This document shows, piece after piece, positions 45,319-59,342 of a stretch of 64,000 nt of DNA (positions are counted from its first letter, which is position 1; every line of letters begins with the position of its first letter). A model generated the notes under the pieces. That model worked only from the letters and a program-made list of their open reading frames with translations. It was not told the DNA's origin and made no database searches. Source of the stretch: Lepidurus packardi (lineage: Eukaryota > Arthropoda > Branchiopoda > Notostraca > Triopsidae); contig JAKZAN010000005.1 of the NCBI GenBank assembly GCA_023053545.1, positions 8,804,001 to 8,868,000 on the forward strand, given 5' to 3'. The position numbers and the translations under genes are program-made.

Positions 45319-46053
45319 AGCCGCGTTTGTTTTCATGAAAGTTCTAGTCGACTTAAAAGTCTACCCAAGACTTGCGCTTGTAAGCGTTCGAGATGGGTAA
45401 ACTTCGGGCTTATAAGCGTTTTATTTAGCTAGTCGACCTCTAGTTTTTTTCTCAAGTCAGGCAAGTATATAACGAGTACTCATGTTCCCAGGCTTAAACT
45501 TAACCCCGCCCCCTTGTTTATATATTTCCTTATTTTTATTTCGCTCATGCCGAGATACTGCGTGCTTTTCAAGAATACACTACTCTTAATATATTTTAAT
45601 TGGTTTTTAATTATTTAAATTGGCAATCAACGATTGTTTCATTGAAGTATTGAATTTTGGAACAAGAAGCACGAGCGTAAGTTGGAAACAACCAATGACA
45701 GACAATTATCCCGTCAGCATCTTCCTGAGCCACACCTTCAATTGTCCGGATAATACCGAAAACTGATTCAAGAATGGGAAAATTAAATGCTCCCAGAGCA
45801 AAGCAAGAATTTGCTACTGACATCCATACTCGAAACATTAACAATTCATAGATTGTTTATTTTCGACAAGCACCGCCCTATGGGTGGAGCAATTGTAAAC
45901 TTATGTTTATAACCGTTCGTTTGCACTCAACACTTAACGAAGTCGACTTCCTTAAACTTTAGAAGTTTAGACTAAAATGAACGCTTATAAGCGTAAGTCA
46001 AGGAAGTTTGGATAGTCTAAGTTTTAAGTCGAACGTACAAAACGAACGCGGCT
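45319..46053. mobile_element. MITE, PIF/Harbinger-like, 735 bp
   Basis: The ends are long imperfect inverted repeats. The left end reads AGCCGCGTTTGTTTTCATGA and continues TAGTCGACTTAAAAGTCTAC; the reverse of the right end reads AGCCGCGTTCGTTTTGTACG then TTCGACTTAAAACTTAGACT. Similarity continues for over 100 bp, including GCGCTTGTAAGCG / ACGCTTATAAGCG. TTA flanks both sides (45316-45318 and 46054-46056), the three-base TWA duplication of PIF/Harbinger elements. A minus-strand open frame at 45611-45844 lies inside, but I recognise no transposase. Superfamily assignment is inference from duplication length and sequence. Confidence 0.72.
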
Positions 46054-49000
46054 TTAGGATGTTCATCCTTAGGATCCCAATGTCAAGAATGAATTATGCG
46101 AAAACCCCGCCCAGCGAAGCTTTTCTTTCTTCCGGGGTCAAAAGGGGTGAAAATCGTTAAAAAAAGGAACAAATGACTCGAATGAAAGGGGAAGATATCA
46201 GTGATAGAAAGTTTCGGACGTTTAGGAAGTTTTCGGGAGGGTGCTTAGCGAGATTACGGGTAGATAAGGTGGCTGATTTAAGAGCTTGAGCAATACAGTG
46301 ACAAAAAGGGGGCCGGGCCCACACTCTTCCAAGGCTTCCCCCTTGCGTGTTATATTGACTTGGCGCCTCGTTCTGCTTAACAAAGAAGTTAATGGCTGGG
46401 GCTTTGTAAGACAACGTGTGCCAAAAGGAGGTTTAATTTAGCGTGTAAAGTGCCCTCTAGCCCTTTCACGCAAAAATCTCTTCTCAAAAAAACTGGTTGG
46501 CCTTGAACTAAGATTTTTTTTTTATTTTATTTTATATAGATTGTATTTTTCATTTTCTTTTGGGTTAGGTTATGGTGTATCTTAAATCTTAATGAACCCC
46601 CAAACTTCTCCCCGAAGAGAGCTATTCGAAGAGACTCGCTGGCGTTGGTCGAAGGCTAATTAGGTGTGTCGGCCCCAAACCTATCTAGAAGAATAAAACA
46701 TGAGAATATAAAAGCTCTTGGCGGCTCTTTTTTCTTTCCCGCCGAAGCTCCATTCGCCCAGCCCCGGATTTTGTCATAACGGCTGAGTCACTTAAATCAA
46801 GAACCAAAAATGAGAGAGAAAAAAATCTCTTAATCACATTCGGTTTTTCGAAAGTTCCCCTACTTGTTTCTGAAAAGTAGCGGAAATAATAAAAACGAGG
46901 GACAATAGAGGGAGTGAAAGTTGTCTGGCAACGCGAAGCTGAATTTGGCACAGCGAATGATCTCATACCCCAGTTCCAGTCCTGATGACTCATCTCAATT
47001 TTCATCAGATCTTCTTAAAAATCAAAATCACAAATTCAATTGAGGAACTTTCTTCAATGGAAGGTGGATAAAAAAGAATGATTGAGGTATGATTCGAGGT
47101 TTTCTGCAAGGAAATGACTGAAATTATCATTCGATGTTCCGAGTTTATTGATTCGTGGTTCCTGGGGGTTAAGGGTGCCTAAAGCATCTAATTGCCCTTA
47201 AGCTATAAGCGTTTTCTTGAAACAAAAGCACAGGTTTGGAGAGAACCAGATGGTGTGCGACGTTATTTTTAAAGTTAATAAACAACGCAAGGAATTATGA
47301 TTCGGGAGGTAAGAGGGGCCATGGAGAGCCGTGCAAGAGTTATAGTTCTATTTAGAGAAAAAAGTTATTGTTTGTTGAGGAGGGCCTGCTTTTTCTGTTT
47401 TTGATTTCGGTCTTTACTCTGCAGGACAAGCAAAGAAGGAGCATTTATTAACATGATTATGCAAGGGGTCCCCGTAGCTCCCATTCTCACGTACGAGGTA
47501 ATTTACGGGCCTTTTGCCAGTGATGGCCGTGCTTTGAAGAAGCAAATGACCGCATAAAACAAAAAGGACCTGTTTTGCTCAATAAAAACTCTCTGACTCA
47601 GTTTTGCGAGCTCCTTTACTTGGCCAATTAGGACCTGGGATTTGGAATTCTAATGGCTCCGAATTAATTCGGCTAATTTAGCAGCCATTATGACGGTTAT
47701 GAAGGCTATGGAAGAGGGGATGTTTTTTTATTTATCCAGAAAGGAAGGGAAATTATTCTTTAAAACGATAATGTTTAGACTCGGAGAAGTTTTGAGAAGT
47801 TGCCAAGTTTACTTGACAAATACAAATACGAGTCCGATCGGGCTTAAAATTAGATTGGGCAACTCTAGACCAACACATGTGTCCCCTAAAGGCATTTCTA
47901 ACCCTCTGCTTATACTAGACAGGCTCACATGCTTAGAAATGCATACGGCAATGGCCTTCCAAGTCCCTTAGCTCCTAGGGTCTAAACACCCTTTCCTTCC
48001 CCCCACACTTTTTCCTTTTTCCCTGGCTTTGAATCTCGTATGTGTACATAGCAATCAGGGGCTGCCGGGCCCATGTGGTCCTTATCAGTGACAAAGTACC
48101 GACTGTCGAAAATCTCTGACGCGAGATAAGAAATTGGTGAAAAATCTCATCGATTTAACAGTTACAAGCGAAAAAAATGTTTCTCAGATTCTATCAATGG
48201 AAAGGGAAAAAAATACCCAAAAAATCTATAGAAGAATTTGATTAAATAGAAGCAGTTCTAAAGGAAAAGCAAGCGAATCCAACGAGCTATAACTCGATTT
48301 TCTACGTTGAGTGCTTCAGGAGCTAGGAGCGGAAAACGAATGAATCGCCCAGGGCGCTACTGGCCGTCCTACGACTGCAGCCCGTGGCGTCACGCGCTTT
48401 TCGAACGCCGATAAGTTCCAAACCATTCCTTGTAGGAATTTAATTTAAAATGTCTAAATTGACAAAAGTGACTGCAAAATCATGTCGGAATGGAATCTTC
48501 GACTAAATACATTTCTATTTAGAAGAAATAAAAGGCAAAATAGGTATCTTTTGGGGCTAAAATGGTCCATAAAAAGCGAAGGTGCGAAGGGGAATAAAAA
48601 GAGCCCGTAGAGACTCCAGAACGACTTGTCCAGCAAGGGAATAAAAAACCGCAATATTACTGCCGTAATAGCGCACCCTAGCAGTGCTAAAAAAATCTGT
48701 GGAGGGTCTTTTTAAAGATCTAAAATATTATGGACAGCAATATAGAGCCTGACTTTTACACGTTTAACTCCTGATCATTACAGTTACGGCAGAACTAAAC
48801 CCTCCCGCCCCCTCCTCCTCCTGTCCATAACCCTTCCAGAACAGCTGAGGGAGCTTGGTTTTTATCTTCATCGCGAAGAAGCATGTGATGAAAAGCTGCA
48901 GGGGAAAAGGTCTTCTAGCCACCTAAAATTAGCTCGACTCTCCATTGCAGTGGCCTGCAAAGGGGAGGGGGTTGAGCTTATCGCCACGAATAACTTGGGA

Positions 49001-49727
49001 GAAAAATGGGTTTCCTTATCACTTTTGTGGGGGACTATGTGGCAAGTTGAGAAATTTCTTCTAAATTGGTTTTTAAATATTTGCTGGTGTGAACGTGAGA
49101 AATATGAGCTGAAAAACGGCCTAAATACCATACTTATTTTTTTAAAGGAACTATCTTTTTTGTTGATTTTTTGCCGGAAGAAATATTGTTTAAAGAAATA
49201 TTTCTTCAGGAGGCGCGAGAAGGTATTCCTGGTTAGTTGCTACATTTCGGATTACTTATGACAGACCTAAATATTTCTTTTGAAGTTTGAGAAGCCAGCG
49301 AAGTTGTGGAAGGTGATGTATGAGCAGTCAAAGTCATTTTTTTCCGAGAAGCCGCCGAGAAAGAAATTTCCCTAGAAACCCAACTTGGAAGAGGGGGGGG
49401 GGGGAAGTGTGTATATATGAGTTACAAGCGAGCCTTGTTTTTCTTGACTGGGAATGTGTTTCATTCATTTTTAAACGGGTTTGTGTGTGCTGCTGGGGAG
49501 CTATGTTTAGCTGAAAAAGTCCTCTCTTCTGCCTTAGACGGAGACAGACATTTCTGCTTGCTAGCTTTTCGAGAGTTGAAGTTGGTTGGGTTGTTGGGTT
49601 GTTGGGCTTTTGGTTTGCAACGACAGAACTAATTTCCTGCTCTACAAAGGCTTAAATTTGGGGAAATTTGACAACCCGATATTGCTTCCTCTGGGTTGCA
49701 GTTATTAAATTGTTCGAGAGGATATTG

Positions 49728-50722
49728 CTGCAGTAATGGTTGAGTTTTCAGTGCTAAGCGTTGGTTATAACTTTCTTGTCAAGTTTCTCTCGGGTGAAAA
49801 ACTCATTGATGGGGTCATATCTACCCTTATTGCTGCAGTAATGCGAGAGTTTAAGCTGCAGTAATAGGGCTTGGAGTGAAACCACCCTTTAAGTTGCAGT
49901 TGCTAACGGCCAATTTCCTCAGTTTGGCAAAAATCACCCCCCTTATCATCGACCCAAACAGTATGACAATGTAATTGTTATGCAGTAATATTACTTTGCG
50001 TTGGAACGCACAGTTTTACGGTCAGAAGCGTGTTCCTTTTGGTGGAAACTAGCAACTGGTCGATACCATGACGAGCGTGCGAAGTTCTTTGCGTAAAATA
50101 ACTTCAGTCACCAGCGCTCATCGTATTACTGCAGACACAGTCATAAAACAGCGATTTGTTGAATTTCTCACAGTTAATCATGACAATTCATGTTTCGGGT
50201 CCCTGTTATTAAAATGCCAGTAATATGACTTCATTCAGTAATATGCTTGACTTGAAAGAAATCATGCAGTAATATGCTTGACTTGAAAGAAATCATGCAG
50301 TAATATTGCTTTGCGTAAATAAATTCCTTATTTTGACGACTTTTACGCTTTGATTTAACCGCTGTATGATTTAATTGGTGTCACATGGGAAGTGAAATCA
50401 TCCCACCAAGGAATATCCATATTACTGTAGTAATAGCCAGTTTTTCTTCCTAACGCTCACCCCAAAAGTCTCCGGCAAGTAAAATAAAAAGCCTTCTGAA
50501 TGCTTTTCCGAGCGGTTTAACGATTCTTTGGAGAGGCCATCAAGTTCTAAACGCAGAAATGTGAATTTCTGCAGTCATATAGCCTTTAAAAGGGTGCCCT
50601 TAGACTTCCGTATCTAACAGTGTGATAAACTCGAGCTTCTCCCACTGTTCTGGCCCATTAGCAGAGATAAGGTTTATTTGGCGTCTCCAAGTCTGAACAA
50701 AATGCAAGTCGTGATATTACTG
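49728..50722. repeat. zone enriched in GCAGTAATA
   Basis: CAGTAAT on either strand occurs near 49730, 49834, 49857, 49982, 50111, 50213, 50232, 50267, 50297, 50430 and 50711; outliers lie near 48657 and 53312. Several copies have the longer form TGCAGTAATAT. The copies at 50232-50300 sit in a tandem duplication listed separately. Confidence 0.65.
50232..50300. repeat. tandem duplication of a 34-35 bp unit
   Basis: CAGTAATATGCTTGACTTGA followed by AAGAAATCATG is present twice in direct succession, and a third CAGTAATAT follows. It is the only exact multi-copy unit in the GCAGTAATA zone. Confidence 0.75.
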
Positions 50723-51696
50723 CGGTACCAGACTCTTTGATTGTCTCCATGTTATCAAGATGAATAGCTAGAAAGCTAGCGAGAGCCTTCCAGGCACTTT
50801 AAGTTATATCTAAAGAACAAGCAGGAGGGAAAAGAGATAAGATGAGAACCAAGAAAGAGAAAAAAAAGTATGATATTCCCATCGCAAATGAAGCTATTTC
50901 TTCTCTTACCCCCCTCCCCGAGTGGGGGTGACAGAGTTCGCAATGATTTATGAGCGCCATTTCCAGACTACTGTGTGTGTGTGTGAAACAGACTGGAAGC
51001 TTTTGAAAACGTTATATAGCAACGCCAAAGAACGTATAAGATCTAGTTAAGATTGAGACGACAAGCAAACCGTTCCTCTTTTCTTTCTGGCTGGCTTCTT
51101 ATTTGTATGGGACACGGCGCAGTGCAGAGCAACCTTTCCCGGGGGGTGAGGGTGGCCAAGGAGTCTCGAATCGACTGACGACGCATTGCAGCATTTCTCT
51201 CCTCCTCGAAAAGGAATCTTCGGGTGTTTTCTGGTTGTCTTGTAGGGGCGTTAATGAAGCAACTTTGTCCAAACTCTGTCAAGCGTGTTGTGGATCTTGG
51301 ATTAAGATGGTCGAGAGAGCCTTAATTCATTAGACCTGGGGGGTATGTCACTGTCAGATATTGAAAAGGAACTGGAAGGGACATAAAAGACGCTGAGGTT
51401 CCGTCCGTAAAGAAAGAGAACCAGTTTTTGGTGTCTTTTATACGTGTGTGTGCTTTTTGGGTCTGATGAATGAAACAACGGGGGGCTTTCGAAATTGAGA
51501 CGCCAGCAAGAAGATGACAAGTCCTTGGCAGCTTGCAGTCAGCAAATATTAGAGCTTTTCTGACGTTAGCTAGAAGGATGAATATAAAACTGCGTCAATG
51601 AAGGACAAAAGAGCTGTTTCTTGGGAGTTCTTGGGACAGAATATTGGAGAAGCTATTAACGAAAATTACTGGTTCATTGGAGCATTAGTTTGAGGT

Positions 51697-52180
51697 TAAC
51701 AGAAAGTATAGAGCTGCTCCAATATTCCAGAAATTGGAAAGATAGTTATATGACATTAGAGTGTCATTATAGTTATGACAACAAAGAAATAGATGAAATA
51801 TTTTTGATATTTAGAAAATTCAAATTAAAGTACATTCAAGTTATCTTCAATTTAAAACATTGTTATTTGCAGAATTTTCTCTTTATTTCTGGCGAAGTTT
51901 GTACGGATATTCCAGAAATAGAAACTATAACTATGACATCCTAAATTCAAACGATGTGTCAATTGAAAAGATTGTTTTTGTGGATTTTTTTTATTTCTGT
52001 CGAAAATTTGATTTCTGGTGAAGGTGTTATGTCTGGCCAAGGTTACTTGTTGATCTATTTCTAAGGTTGATCTTTATTTCGTAAGTTTAAATATCTTCAA
52101 CTGAAAACAGAGTTATTTGCCGAATTTTTTTTTTATTTCTGGCGATGATTGTATGTCTGGCCAAGGTTTAGGCACTTACG
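51697..52180. repeat. diverged direct repeats with TTATTTCTGGCGA
   Basis: Related segments recur: CCAATATTCCAGAAATTGGA with TAGTTATATGACAT (near 51708), TTTATTTCTGGCGAAGTTTG with ATATTCCAGAAATAG and ACTATGACAT (near 51882), TTATTTCTGTCGAAAATTTG with GATTTCTGGTGAAGG and TATGTCTGGCCAAGG (near 51990), and TTTATTTCTGGCGATGATTG with TATGTCTGGCCAAGG (near 52132). The open frames across it are accidental. Confidence 0.55.
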
Positions 52181-55077
52181 TCACAGTATTGGTCATTCAA
52201 GCTTATCTGATCAGCGGTAGGAGCAATCTTCTAGGAAGAGCTATCTTATTTCCTGAGCGAAATTGCTTTGGATGTTTTGGATGTCCCTACCGCTCATCGT
52301 ATCTGAGTCAGCAATATGTTTCTAATAACTGGTAGACTGCCCATTGCTATCGCATTACTATGACTACAGATCATCTAAGTTTGAGGTGTGAGATTCCAAC
52401 CGGATTCGTGCGAAGCAAATGATCGAGTCCCGTGTTTTGATGGTAGTTCGGTAGATACTATTGATAAATTACTTCTTCGGAGTCTGGGATACTGGCTGGC
52501 TGCCCAGTCGGCGTCACTTAACCCAGTAAATATAGTCCGTGAGCTCCAAATTTCTTGTAAATGCTGAAAGCCTTGGATCAATAGCCCTTTTGCAGTAAAA
52601 AAATAAAAAAATGGAGCAAAAAAGAGGGTGGACTGTGGCCGCATGCGAAATCGGTCCTTATTTCTTCCCAATGAAGGCGTTTATGCAAACAGATTTATTT
52701 CTGCCACGTCTCCTTTTTTCTTTATTTCTTTGAAAAACCCGTTCGGTTGTTCGTTGTCCAAGGGTTTTGGAAGTTTTATCGCCCACCTCATTCTTTTCTT
52801 TCTTGTCTCGTAAGAAGATCTCTGCAGAAATATCGGGAGGGGTGGAGAAAAAGGTCGTGAATTCAGATTATAGCTTACGTGGCAGTCAACGGATTAACTT
52901 GTGTAGAAAGGCCTTTTTATCCGAACCGTTTGCCTGTTATCTGGGTATTTCTGCCAAATAGCTGCGCTTGAACTTATTTCTTTCTTTCTTTTTTATCTTT
53001 CCCAATTTGTTGGCTCCTCCCAGCCACCCATCGCCTCCGGTGAAAGACATGATCGATTGGCTCGAGCAGCAAGCAAACTTTTCAACGTCAAAGTACATTT
53101 CTTTCGTCTCGGAAAGAAGATTTCTTCCTTATTTCTACGTCTAAAGAAATGAAAAAAGAACAAGGAAAAAGTTGGGGGCTTGGCATCTTTGTGTATTCAG
53201 GACTGGAAGTTGTCGTGAATCTTGATGAGATGTGAGGTCTTTCAGCAGTGGAAGGATTTGCTAGGAAACTTGGAAACTCGTAAATGAAAGCGGAAGTTTC
53301 TGCTGGGGGAGTGCTGCAGTAATAGCGAGGCGAAAGAACAAGTATGAGCTGTGTGTTGCGGTCTTTGCGGGGAGTGACTCGTTATTCTGACTTGTCCCCT
53401 TATGACCCCTTTATGCCTTTCATAGAATTATGGCCAGAACCCAGTGCTGCCGCGAGCTTCATAAAATAAGCCCAGGCAAGTCGAGTTATTGCTTTGGCTT
53501 TGATTTGCGGGCCAGTTCTGGATTGCTTCTTGCGTATAGTTTCTTCAACCCCTATATGCACTATGTTAGTTGAAGGTTTCCTTTGACTCCGCTCAATTTC
53601 TTTTTACGACCTCGAGCACAGTTTATGTTCCAGTACGTTAGCGTAATTGCTGTGGCTTGCAGAAATGGCTGGCGACCCGTTTAATTATAAGCCCATGCGG
53701 GGGTTGACTTTCTTCCCTTTTGGGGGTGTTGATTCTCCAAATGTCCGGTCCCACATGATCACAGCTGACCCCAAAGTACCACTTTCGCAATTATCGGAGT
53801 AATATTGATCAATGAAGAGCAGCAATGATAAGAAATTTCCTCTGGAAAGACCACGAAGTTGATCATAACTTCACGAACTTTAACCCGTATGAAACTTTAA
53901 ATACAAATCTTCAATGTTTCGCAATAAGACGATGCTAACATTATAACTTCCTTCATTTCTGAGGAAATTGTTCGATGAAGTGAACAGAAATGGTAAAGTA
54001 AATAGGAAGAAAAAGTAAATAGAAAGCCAAAATTTAAAGCTAGCTTTAATTTGTGTTGGGTGATTTCTAGATGCGATGTTAATGGCATTGCGTGTTTGTA
54101 AACTGGGTTAAAGGGTACGAGTTTAACCGTGCAGTACATTTGAACATTGAATTGAAAAGGAAAAACATTAGAAAGGCCAAATGGCCATTCTTTCTATTGT
54201 TGAGCTTCACTGTGAATGGGATAGGCGGGGCTTATGGAATAAGAACGCTTGAGATGGCCCCAAGATGGCAATACAGCGTAGTCGAAAAGACACTCTGGAG
54301 ACTTATTTGGCGGGGGAACTATAGCCCAATGGTCTCACTCTGAATCCATGTAGTCAGTAAAACTTTCGACCACTAGGGAGCGTGTCAAGCCATCCCAACC
54401 CGTTTTAAAAATTCCTTTAAAAAAAATCGTCAACATTTTTAACTAAGCCCTTTCCTATTTCAAATCCCTCGACATTAGTAGGACTAGTTTTACAAAGTCC
54501 CAAGAATTTTTATCTGAATAAAATAAAAAAAACAAAAATCAATTCTTCTGAAAAAAATCACCCGATTTTTTAAAATAAAAAACATGGAGGGCTAGGAAAA
54601 AAGACTATCACTTAAGAAAGATGTCGCCACCCTTTCACGTCAAGGGGGCGCTTTCTTGCAACTTTCTGAAGATTTCAGACGCCATCAAAGTCAAAGGGAG
54701 CGAAGCTTTAACGATACTGAAGGGGGGGGGGTGAGAGGGAGTTGAACCATTTTTCCCCGCCAAAGCCATGCATACCAAACGGTGTCTCGGAAATGGGAAG
54801 AAAAGCCTTACAAGACCTCAGGAGGATTGCCTTTGCTCTCAATGCTTTATGACCGGAGACGCCATAGGACGTGTGCCAGCCCGAAAAAAAAAGAAAATAA
54901 AAAAAGAACTTCAAGTGGAGGCGAAGGAAAGAGAGGACCGATTTTTATAGTCGTGATCCCCGAGAAGAAAAAAAACGGGGGACGCCCAGACACAGCAGAT
55001 GCATACGTAATCAGGTCTGGAGTCTTGAATGCTTGGGCTGATGTTAATAGAGCAGAAACAAAAGCTGCGCTTCTCGG

Positions 55078-55100
55078 TGGGGGGGGGGGGGGGGGGGGGG
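55078..55100. repeat. poly(G) run, about 23 bases
   Basis: Uninterrupted G run. Homopolymers of this length are assembly- and sequencing-sensitive. A poly(C) run of about 14 lies near 56980-56993. Confidence 0.9.
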
Positions 55101-58100
55101 CTAGAATAGGGACCAGTGGAAATGAGTATTTGATGGGTGCAGGAATAACTCAATTTTGTTTTTTCTTCTTTTTTTCTCTCGCTCTTGTTTTTTTTCCCTT
55201 TTTCAATAAGAAGAATTGATTCTGATCTATGGAATTAAGACTTTTTTATTTAGGGAAAAGGTAGGAAGAATTGGATTTAGGAAAGCAAGGAAGGAGGTGA
55301 ATATTGGATTAGCCGACTGAGAGAATTTGAATTTGATATTCAAACTGGGTTAAACAGGGATGAAAACCCGTTAGAAATAGTTCAAATAGTTAGTTTTAGT
55401 TCGTGCAGAAACTTTCTGTCACGAACAGAGAGAAACGTGGAGAAACGCTCCGTCAATGCAGAACGACCTTAATGAACTTCACCCTAGACCCCCCAGGAAA
55501 CCACAGTCATTAGGGTCAAAGTTTAAATGGGTAGATTACCGCCTTTTTTCTTATTTTACTGGATTTTTGGGTTGAGTTTTTACAGTTTTAATGGGCTGAT
55601 TGTGTCTTTTATAGCAATCCTAACCTTTTAGAAAAGAGGTTCAGCTCGAAAGTTGCACTTTTGGGGGTTACGCTTAGCTAATACTTCCAGCAGTTGTTTC
55701 CAAAAATTTATGTTTACTATTAATTTATTTAGAATTTGTTTACTATTTGTTTATTATTTGTTTACTATTTAATTTATTTATTTTATGTTAAAATTCGCTT
55801 AATTGATTAATTTGTTATTGTATTTAACATAATTGTTAATTGATTTGACTTGATTTGATTTAATTGACTTACGTTTAATTTTCATGTTAAAAAAATCTTA
55901 AAACATTTAAAAAAAATCATTTTAAGGCAGTGGTCTATGGAACCCCTTATGGCGCAAACAGCATGGCAAATTTTGATCCGAAAGTTTTCATTCCCTGCCG
56001 TGCAATATAATGAAATTGTATTGTGACAGTAATGCATGGGGATGTATAAATCTACTTAACCGGCTGATTTTCCTTTTTATTATCGGTTTCACTAACTTTT
56101 CCATAGTATTCAAGTGATGAAAAACTTGGAATAAATCATTTATTAAAATTTTAAGCAGCAAGTAAATTACATGCTGTTATTAAGATATTTTTAGAAAAAT
56201 AATTTGTCAGTTATCTCCTTCTGCTTCTTTTAATTTCTTGTTTAAAGCTTACGACTGTTACAATGAGAAATGGTGTGACGTGAATGCCATCTTTTGACAG
56301 AAAAAGTCAACTACTTGCAGTACACTTTGCAAATATATCAAGCTAAAATTATCCTGGAAAATTTCGTAAACTTAGTATGGTTCAAGTTTTATTTTTTATA
56401 CCCAACTCCTCATCCCGACCCTTTTTATGTAAAAATAAGCGATGGTAACAGGCTTAACATGCCTTAACAAAAAAATAAAAAATTGAACTGAAATAATTCA
56501 TGTAAGGTCCTTTAGGAGTGGCTTAGGTGCCTTGCTCGGAGTTTTTAAGACTAGTTTCTAAATAGTTTAAACAATTCGTGGTCTTTTTTAAGAACGTCCA
56601 TTAGTTTTAAAAACTCTAATTGGAGTTACCCCAAGACTGTTTTTATTAGTGCTTAAAAATTTAAAAGGCAAATTTGGCTGGAACCTCTGAAATTCCACCC
56701 TTGCAAAATGGCTGCAACTCACACATGCAAATTTCACTTCAGCGTACCTCCCATGTGGTCGCGTTTATTCCGCGTATGGGGGTTAACGCTCGCGAAATTT
56801 CCCATACTCACATACTCCCCCCCCCCTTGTTATGGCACCTCTCTTTCCTTGACCTTGTCAATGCCACAAGTGACCTAGCTAATTACCTCGTCGCACCTCT
56901 TCTCAAACCTGTCCTGAGAAACCTTCTCTCCCATCAGCCCATGTTCTTCTTAGCAAAGGGGGGAGTGTTGTTTTACCACCCCCCCCCCCCCCCACCTCTC
57001 TCACCAAAGAGCATCCTTCTTTCGCTTTTGAATGGTTAAGAAGCCCATGTCACACCTGGCGAGTGAGAGAACATTGCACGTGAGCGAGTCTGGAATTTTT
57101 TTTTTTTTAGTTTATTTTTGTTTCATTTTGACTTTCTTCTCAGCTTTACCCAAAATTTCCCTTAAGGCACCTGCGCGCAACACACCATGAGAAACTATTC
57201 CAAGTCCAGAGGCGTTCGTTGTTGTTGTTGGACTGCTCAGATGAAGTTCATTTGCATAAAGCAACATGCACGAGAATTAAAACCATAGAGAGCGCGAAAA
57301 ATCCGAAAGAGAACCAAACCACCTCCTTCCCTTTGGCTTTGGGAGGGTTTGGGAATTCTTTTGGGGCAGTTAATGTTGATGTTGATGTTTCGCTGTTCGG
57401 GCAGCAGATTCATGAAAATGGTTTTATTAGGGTCATACATAGAGTGGCAAAAGGTGTTATGGCGTTGAGTTGTAGTCTGAAGAAGCTAAAAATGCCGAAC
57501 ATTTTCTCGTTTCTTGGTACTGGCGATGGGCCAATATCGGTGGGGTGCATAGGGAAGACGAATGTCCTTTAACATAGTCCCAGGACAGAGCTGTCGTCAT
57601 AAATTGTACCCAAATTATAGCTAAGAAGTGGAGCGTAGAGAAGTGTGCAGAAGGGGCCAAAAAGGGGTTAAATTCTTTGTCACTGTTGGGGTCCAAGAAA
57701 AGCTCGTTAAGAAGAAGTATTTTGAATCTAGTTGTGGGGAGGTTAGGTATGTATTAATATTGCAAAAAAAAATTCGTTGAGCAAATTTGAACAGCTTTAT
57801 TAGTTCTAGAGCGTTTGATCATATGACAAGATAAACAGATGACTTTGTTAGAACTTTTTTTGTTTTGGCTTGGAAATGGCGCCCAAAGGTTTGGAACGAA
57901 ACCAAAAAAGGGAAACCTGAAGAGGAAGACAAGCTGAAAGGCTTGGAGGAGAATTATGGTTCAGGAACCTTGACAAAAGTTGGGTATTCAAGCAAGTCTT
58001 GTGATGCTGTAAGCGTAAGAACGGAAAATAAAGTTCAATGTGGGGACCAAAAACTTTGCGAAAAACGAAGAGCAATGAAGTGATTGAAGAAGCAAGGACG

Positions 58101-58509
58101 GGGACAGAAAATCGTTCCTGAATCCAATTTTTTACATATAAGAAGGTTCCATTTTCAGTAAAAGCATTTCTTGCAAAACTCTCTTTATACCAAAATCTTT
58201 TTTGTTTATATTAAGGAAGCCCATATTCGTTTTTTTTTTTGGTACTGAAAATTCTATTGGGTCCTAAAAACTATAATCAAAGGGTGCCATTTTTGGCGCT
58301 GCAAACTAAAGTTTTGAAGCACGCACGTTCCTTACGACCTTTACAAAACTCTTCTTTCAAGAAGATGTTCATTTTTGTTCTTGGAAGATCGTGTTTTTCT
58401 AAAGCTAATATTGGCTTTACCTCGAAAACCTTTGCTTTTCATCATAGACGATTTCGTTTTTTAACATAGCAAGGATATGACAGTCTTCAATACGCTGGTA
58501 TCTTATGAA

Positions 58510-59342
<833 letters not shown>

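Noticed and set aside
47424-47497. possible third exon of the LIM-type gene
   Set aside because: Phase fits but the encoded sequence lacks the Cys residues expected after HFWR in the family.
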